Shown one piece after another: positions 4,940-7,553 of a stretch of DNA of 7,553 nucleotides (positions within the stretch are counted from its first letter, which is position 1; each line of letters begins with the position of its first letter). The notes under the pieces are model-generated. The model had not been told where the DNA came from. It made no database searches and worked only from the letters and a program-made list of their open reading frames with translations. The position numbers and the translations under genes are program-made. The stretch comes from a bacterium (GTDB lineage Bacteria; Tectomicrobia; Entotheonellia; Entotheonellales; Entotheonellaceae): positions 1 through 7,553 of the forward strand of contig JAPULM010000446.1 of the NCBI GenBank assembly GCA_027294925.1, given 5' to 3'.

Positions 4940-6872
4940 ACCCCCAGACTTTATCACCAGCCGCCAGCTTGAATTCGGACCGATTGCGCTCCTCGATTCG
5001 AATCACCCCGTAGCGGTCGGTCGAAGCCTGGAACTGCGCCCCATTCGTTTCCTCAGAGATCATCTCCAGGATGCGCGGGCATTTATTTTTACCAATGAAA
5101 ATGGTGTGGATGGCGACTCCGAGTTGTTTGGCCAATTCGCGTTCGGCCTTCACCTCCCAGTCACCCTGCGTCGGGACGCCGTCAGTGAGAAACAGGATAT
5201 GCTGGTTACCCCGCCCAAAGCGCTGAAACTCAAGCAAAGCATCTTCCAGCGAATTCTGGTAATTGGTGCAACCGGAGCAGTGGAGATTCAAGGCCCGATG
5301 TGCCACTTTTTCATAGTCACGGACGAAAAACTTGCCATCCACCTGGTACTTGGTGGAGAGATGATTAAACTCGATATAGCCGACCCGCATCCGTTTCTTA
5401 CGAGCCAGCTCGACCAAACGCAGAATAACCGACGATGCCCATTTGGAATAAACGCCGGCCATCGAAGAGCTGATATCCCGCAGAATCGCCAGCTCGCCGC
5501 CGCGGTCGAAACGCTCGCGCAGCAGCATGCGAGGCAACAAGGGGCTGACGTTGTCGTACCAAATGGCGCTTTCAACTGGATCCGTATCATCAAGATCGTC
5601 GAATGAAATCAGGCGGCGATACTTGCGAGGCTGACCGCCACGGTGGGGCACTTTCTCGGCGCGGTTGCGCTCGATACGCCCCTTCAGCACCTTAAGTAGC
5701 ACTTCAATATTCTCGATCGATTCACGATCGAGATTCATTTCCGTATCGTCACCGCCGTTTTCTGCATTGGGGCTCAGGGTTTGCTGCATCATGTCGCCCA
5801 GCTCAAGCTGCTGCTTGCGATGATCGACGGCCGCTTCCTGGGCGCTGTAATCCGTACTCGGCTCGCCTTCGTCGCTTTCTTCGGCCTGTGCCTGGCTCAT
5901 CTGCTCAATATCTTCAGTCTCCTCCGACACTACTTTTTTTTTTCGCAAGAGGTCGCTGATAATATCCTCAATGCGATTATGGAGTTCCTCAGGAATACGG
6001 AAGGTAGTGAGGTACTTGAGAACAAATAAATCCTCCGGCACACAGCGGTCACGCCCTTCCAGCACCGCCTTAGCCTTGAGGATCTTGACAGCTTTGACCA
6101 AAAAGGTCCGATCGGTCAGCAATGAGTTGTTGTCGTCCAGGCCGTAATCGTTCAAAAGCAGGCTTAAGAAATCCAGCAATAATTGCTTCAGCTCAGCCGT
6201 CAAATCGACCGTCGGCAGCACGCTGTTTGCCTCGTCCAACACCGCGCGTTCGACTTTATCGGTGATGCGTTCCGTTGTCGAACTCGCGGCGTACAAGTCA
6301 ATCACCTGCGCTGCGTTCTGCCACTTGTTCTGCTGCACCAGGCCTAAGGTCCGCATCTGGATGGTAAAGCGATCCAGGTTAGCGGGATCGAGCGGCTCGT
6401 TGTAATAGTCATCCTTGGTCGGATTACCCGTGGCTATTGCGGTCAACAACGGAATTGACTCACCGCCGAACTTGCGTTCGTTCAACACACGTAGCAAGAC
6501 GTTCAACGCTTCGCCTGGCGAACGGGAAATGTCATCAAGGACACAAATTTCCGACGTCAGGATACCGCCTTTACGGTTCGCCTGCCGAATAATTTCGCCT
6601 CCGGAATCATCACGCTCACGGAAAATGACCGTATCCCCGACCAATTCAGCCAAACGCGTGTCACGGTGTAACTGGTAAAAGAAAAACACCAGATCAGCAG
6701 CCTCCGAGATAATCTCGGCGAGCATCGTTTTGGCGGTGCCGGGAGGACCTTCCAGATAGATATGCTCACGCGCGATCAACCCCAGCATGATGGCTTCTTT
6801 GACGTCGTCGTGACCCACGACATACTTATCCATGGCGCTTCGTATTTGCGCTAAACCCTCTAAAACAGACAT
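4938..6872 (-). CDS. Fused MoxR-type AAA+ ATPase and von Willebrand factor A domain protein
   Basis: This 644-residue protein carries three blocks. Residues 1-300 form a MoxR-type AAA+ ATPase: Walker A G42-P-P-G-T-A-K-T49, Walker B V-L-D113-D114, sensor-1 region A-T-G-N150, D-R168-F, and a lid with R255 and G273-R-D...P-E-D. Residues about 310-455 are an acidic, Gln-rich linker. Residues about 460-630 form a VWA domain with an intact metal site: D466-I-S468-S-S470, T536 and T-D564-G. MoxR ATPases and VWA proteins normally come from separate neighbouring genes, as in E. coli RavA and ViaA, and act together as chaperones for metal-cofactor enzymes or complexes. The order here resembles magnesium chelatase subunit D, but with an intact Walker A. 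The usual Walker B Glu is Asp (D114). GGAG (6882-6879) sits six bases before the ATG. Ten A residues at codons 310-313 may cause slippage. Client protein unknown. Confidence 0.9.
   Translation of the reverse strand: MSVLEGLAQIRSAMDKYVVGHDDVKEAIMLGLIAREHIYLEGPPGTAKTMLAEIISEAADLVFFFYQLHRDTRLAELVGDTVIFRERDDSGGEIIRQANRKGGILTSEICVLDDISRSPGEALNVLLRVLNERKFGGESIPLLTAIATGNPTKDDYYNEPLDPANLDRFTIQMRTLGLVQQNKWQNAAQVIDLYAASSTTERITDKVERAVLDEANSVLPTVDLTAELKQLLLDFLSLLLNDYGLDDNNSLLTDRTFLVKAVKILKAKAVLEGRDRCVPEDLFVLKYLTTFRIPEELHNRIEDIISDLLRKKKVVSEETEDIEQMSQAQAEESDEGEPSTDYSAQEAAVDHRKQQLELGDMMQQTLSPNAENGGDDTEMNLDRESIENIEVLLKVLKGRIERNRAEKVPHRGGQPRKYRRLISFDDLDDTDPVESAIWYDNVSPLLPRMLLRERFDRGGELAILRDISSSMAGVYSKWASSVILRLVELARKKRMRVGYIEFNHLSTKYQVDGKFFVRDYEKVAHRALNLHCSGCTNYQNSLEDALLEFQRFGRGNQHILFLTDGVPTQGDWEVKAERELAKQLGVAIHTIFIGKNKCPRILEMISEETNGAQFQASTDRYGVIRIEERNRSEFKLAAGDKVWG
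5711..5733. repeat. 9-bp inverted repeat with 5-base loop in the MoxR-VWA linker region
   Basis: TCTCGATCG (5711-5719) and CGATCGAGA (5725-5733) pair perfectly around ATTCA. The hairpin would form in the mRNA about 200 bases after the A10 tract, too far to act as a standard frameshift stimulator. One repeat of this size is not far from chance in 7.5 kb. Confidence 0.45.
5934..5943 (-). other. A10 homopolymer in MoxR-VWA, candidate programmed slippage site
   Basis: The coding strand reads C-G-A, then AAA AAA AAA, then G-T-A: ten consecutive A residues encoding the end of R310 and K311-K313. Runs of nine or more A or T are known to make bacterial RNA polymerase slip, and the A-AAA-AAA register also allows -1 ribosomal slipping. 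After loss of one A the next codon is TAG (5932-5930), giving 313 residues. After gain of one A, or a -1 shift, six codons (SSVGGD) precede TGA (5916-5914), giving 319 residues. Both products keep the whole ATPase module and lose the linker and VWA domain. The tract is seen directly; its use is inferred. Confidence 0.5.
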
Positions 6873-6943
6873 AGAAAACTCCGCCTATCAGCCGTAGCTT
6901 GTTGCAGTATAAGCACTGTCCCGCTTGCAGACCGTATGACCCT

Positions 6944-6972
6944 AGCATAACTGCAGGACAAAGGCAAAACAA
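6944..6972 (-). promoter_or_regulatory. Candidate promoter for the MoxR-VWA gene
   Basis: On the minus strand TTGTTT (6972-6967) is followed after 17 bases by TATGCT (6949-6944). Matches are 3 of 6 and 4 of 6, so this is moderate at best. The leader would be about 65 bases. The TATACT at 6911-6906 is the main alternative. Confidence 0.3.
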
Positions 6973-7024
6973 ATCTTCTGATGTTACAGGCCCTTATGAA
7001 ACAGCCGACAGCAAGAGAAAGCAC

Positions 7025-7053
7025 TTGACATCCCCAGGGGATCCAACTACATT
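7025..7053 (+). promoter_or_regulatory. Sigma70-type promoter for the polyprenyl synthase gene
   Basis: A perfect -35 TTGACA (7025-7030) and TACATT (7048-7053, 4 of 6, including the key T, A and final T) are separated by the ideal 17 bases. Transcription would begin near 7060, about 39 bases before the ATG at 7099. This is the best -35 element in the window and suits a housekeeping gene. Confidence 0.6.
7030..7042. promoter_or_regulatory. 13-bp palindrome in the promoter spacer, candidate operator
   Basis: ATCCCC (7030-7035) and GGGGAT (7037-7042) are perfect inverted halves around a central A. The element begins at the last base of the -35 hexamer and fills most of the spacer, where a bound dimeric protein would stop polymerase. 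No regulator is identifiable. Confidence 0.35.
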
Positions 7054-7098
7054 AATGCTCGCTTTATCGCCACAAATCTATAAGAAAGCGGCATCTGC

Positions 7099-7553
7099 AT
7101 GTCACTACAAGCCATCGTAGGTTCGATTACTGATGATCTGAAACGGGTCGAGGAAGCAATTGCCAAACACCTCGAGACAGACGTCAGCTTTATATCAGAT
7201 ATCGCAAACTATGTACTTTCTAGCGGTGGCAAACGCATCCGTCCGGTTTTAATCATCCTAACAGCCCGCCTGTGTCATTATGAAGGACCTCGGGTTTACG
7301 ACCTTAGCGCCGTGATTGAATTTATTCATACGGCAACACTCTTACATGACGATGTGATTGACAATTCGCATCTGCGCCGGGGACACCCGACGGTCAACTC
7401 ACGCTGGGGCAACGAAATTTCCATTTTAATCGGCGATTACCTCTACTCTAAAGCCATGTCACTGTCGCTGGCCGACAAAGACCATCAAGTCATGGAAACG
7501 ATCTCTGATGTCACCATGGAAATGGCTAAAGGGCAGGTTGTTGAAACGCTCAA
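7099..7553 (+). CDS. ispB: Long-chain polyprenyl diphosphate synthase (octaprenyl type), 5' part
   Basis: The frame opens at ATG 7099 and runs off the right edge after 151 codons, so about the first half of a roughly 320-residue enzyme is present. It shows G43-G-K-R-I-R-P49, which binds the isopentenyl diphosphate, and the first aspartate-rich motif D84-D-V-I-D88, which binds Mg2+ and the allylic substrate, followed by R-R-G. E-F-I-H-T-A-T-L-L-H before it is typical of octaprenyl and related long-chain synthases that make the side chain of ubiquinone or menaquinone; farnesyl and geranylgeranyl synthases differ there. The second aspartate motif lies outside the window. The ribosome site is weak: only an AAGAAAG stretch (7082-7088) about 10 bases upstream. 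It is divergent from MoxR-VWA and has its own promoter. The symbol is by family resemblance; chain length is not proven. Confidence 0.87.
   Translation, partial: MSLQAIVGSITDDLKRVEEAIAKHLETDVSFISDIANYVLSSGGKRIRPVLIILTARLCHYEGPRVYDLSAVIEFIHTATLLHDDVIDNSHLRRGHPTVNSRWGNEISILIGDYLYSKAMSLSLADKDHQVMETISDVTMEMAKGQVVETL

Larger units (their letters stand above)
6873..7098. other. 226-base divergent intergenic region
   Basis: This region separates the start of MoxR-VWA (minus) from the start of the polyprenyl synthase (plus). It holds the promoters listed separately, and the Shine-Dalgarno sites of both genes at its ends. A second possible minus-strand -10, TATACT (6911-6906), would give a leader of only about 27 bases but has no convincing -35. 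I see no RNA gene or credible small protein in it. Confidence 0.7.

Noticed and set aside
4905..4940. Possible terminator after MoxR-VWA from CGCGCG arms
   Set aside because: The arms are self-complementary and imperfectly extended, and no T run follows on the minus strand.
4923..5606. 227-codon open frame on the plus strand, antisense to the VWA part of MoxR-VWA
   Set aside because: It lies almost wholly opposite a gene with clear VWA metal-site residues, has no good ribosome site and no recognisable domain. Long antisense frames arise easily opposite coding sequence of this composition.
6899..7120. 73-codon open frame on the plus strand in the divergent intergenic region
   Set aside because: It has no Shine-Dalgarno site, runs through the polyprenyl synthase promoter and overlaps the start of that gene; its composition is not protein-like.

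Overview
The window looks like chromosome from a Gram-negative bacterium, proteobacterial or a related uncultured lineage. Base composition is moderate (about mid-50s percent GC by eye, not computed). Genes are tightly packed, Shine-Dalgarno sites are strong, promoters are sigma70-like, and a long-chain polyprenyl diphosphate synthase of the respiratory-quinone type begins at the right edge. I cannot name the genus. There is no RNA gene, insertion sequence, phage gene or CRISPR array.

Layout, left to right. (1) A plus-strand pair: a thiamine-diphosphate enzyme of the acetolactate synthase/benzoylformate decarboxylase superfamily (99-1889), then an acyl-CoA dehydrogenase (1941-3116). A good extended -10 promoter at 22-50, overlapped by inverted repeats, drives the pair. 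(2) Three minus-strand genes meet this pair tail to tail. In transcription order they are a 644-residue protein joining a MoxR-type AAA+ ATPase to a von Willebrand factor A domain (6872-4938), an SDR oxidoreductase of the 3-hydroxyacyl-CoA dehydrogenase type (4813-3908), and a small PHP-domain metal hydrolase (3807-3127, GTG start). (3) Across a 226-base divergent region lies the 5' part of the polyprenyl synthase (7099 to the edge), with a TTGACA-N17-TACATT promoter.

The acyl-CoA dehydrogenase and the SDR would fit two oxidation steps of a CoA-thioester degradation route. The ThDP enzyme could act on a 2-keto acid or 2-hydroxyacyl compound in the same route. This is inference from neighbourhood; no substrate can be read from the sequence.

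The most interesting signal is in the MoxR-VWA gene. A run of ten A residues on the coding strand (5943-5934) lies exactly between the complete ATPase module and the acidic linker plus VWA module. Losing one A gives an immediate TAG stop. Gaining one A, or a -1 ribosomal shift, gives a stop six codons later. Slippage either way would release a free MoxR-like ATPase of 313 or 319 residues beside the 644-residue fusion, much as the bacterial dnaX gene makes two products. A GGAGGAG and an in-frame ATG just downstream leave room for a free 320-residue VWA product. Other points are a perfect 13-bp inverted repeat inside the SDR gene, a 12-bp-stem hairpin between the SDR and PHP genes, a 13-bp palindrome in the spacer of the polyprenyl synthase promoter, and changed motif residues in four of the enzymes.
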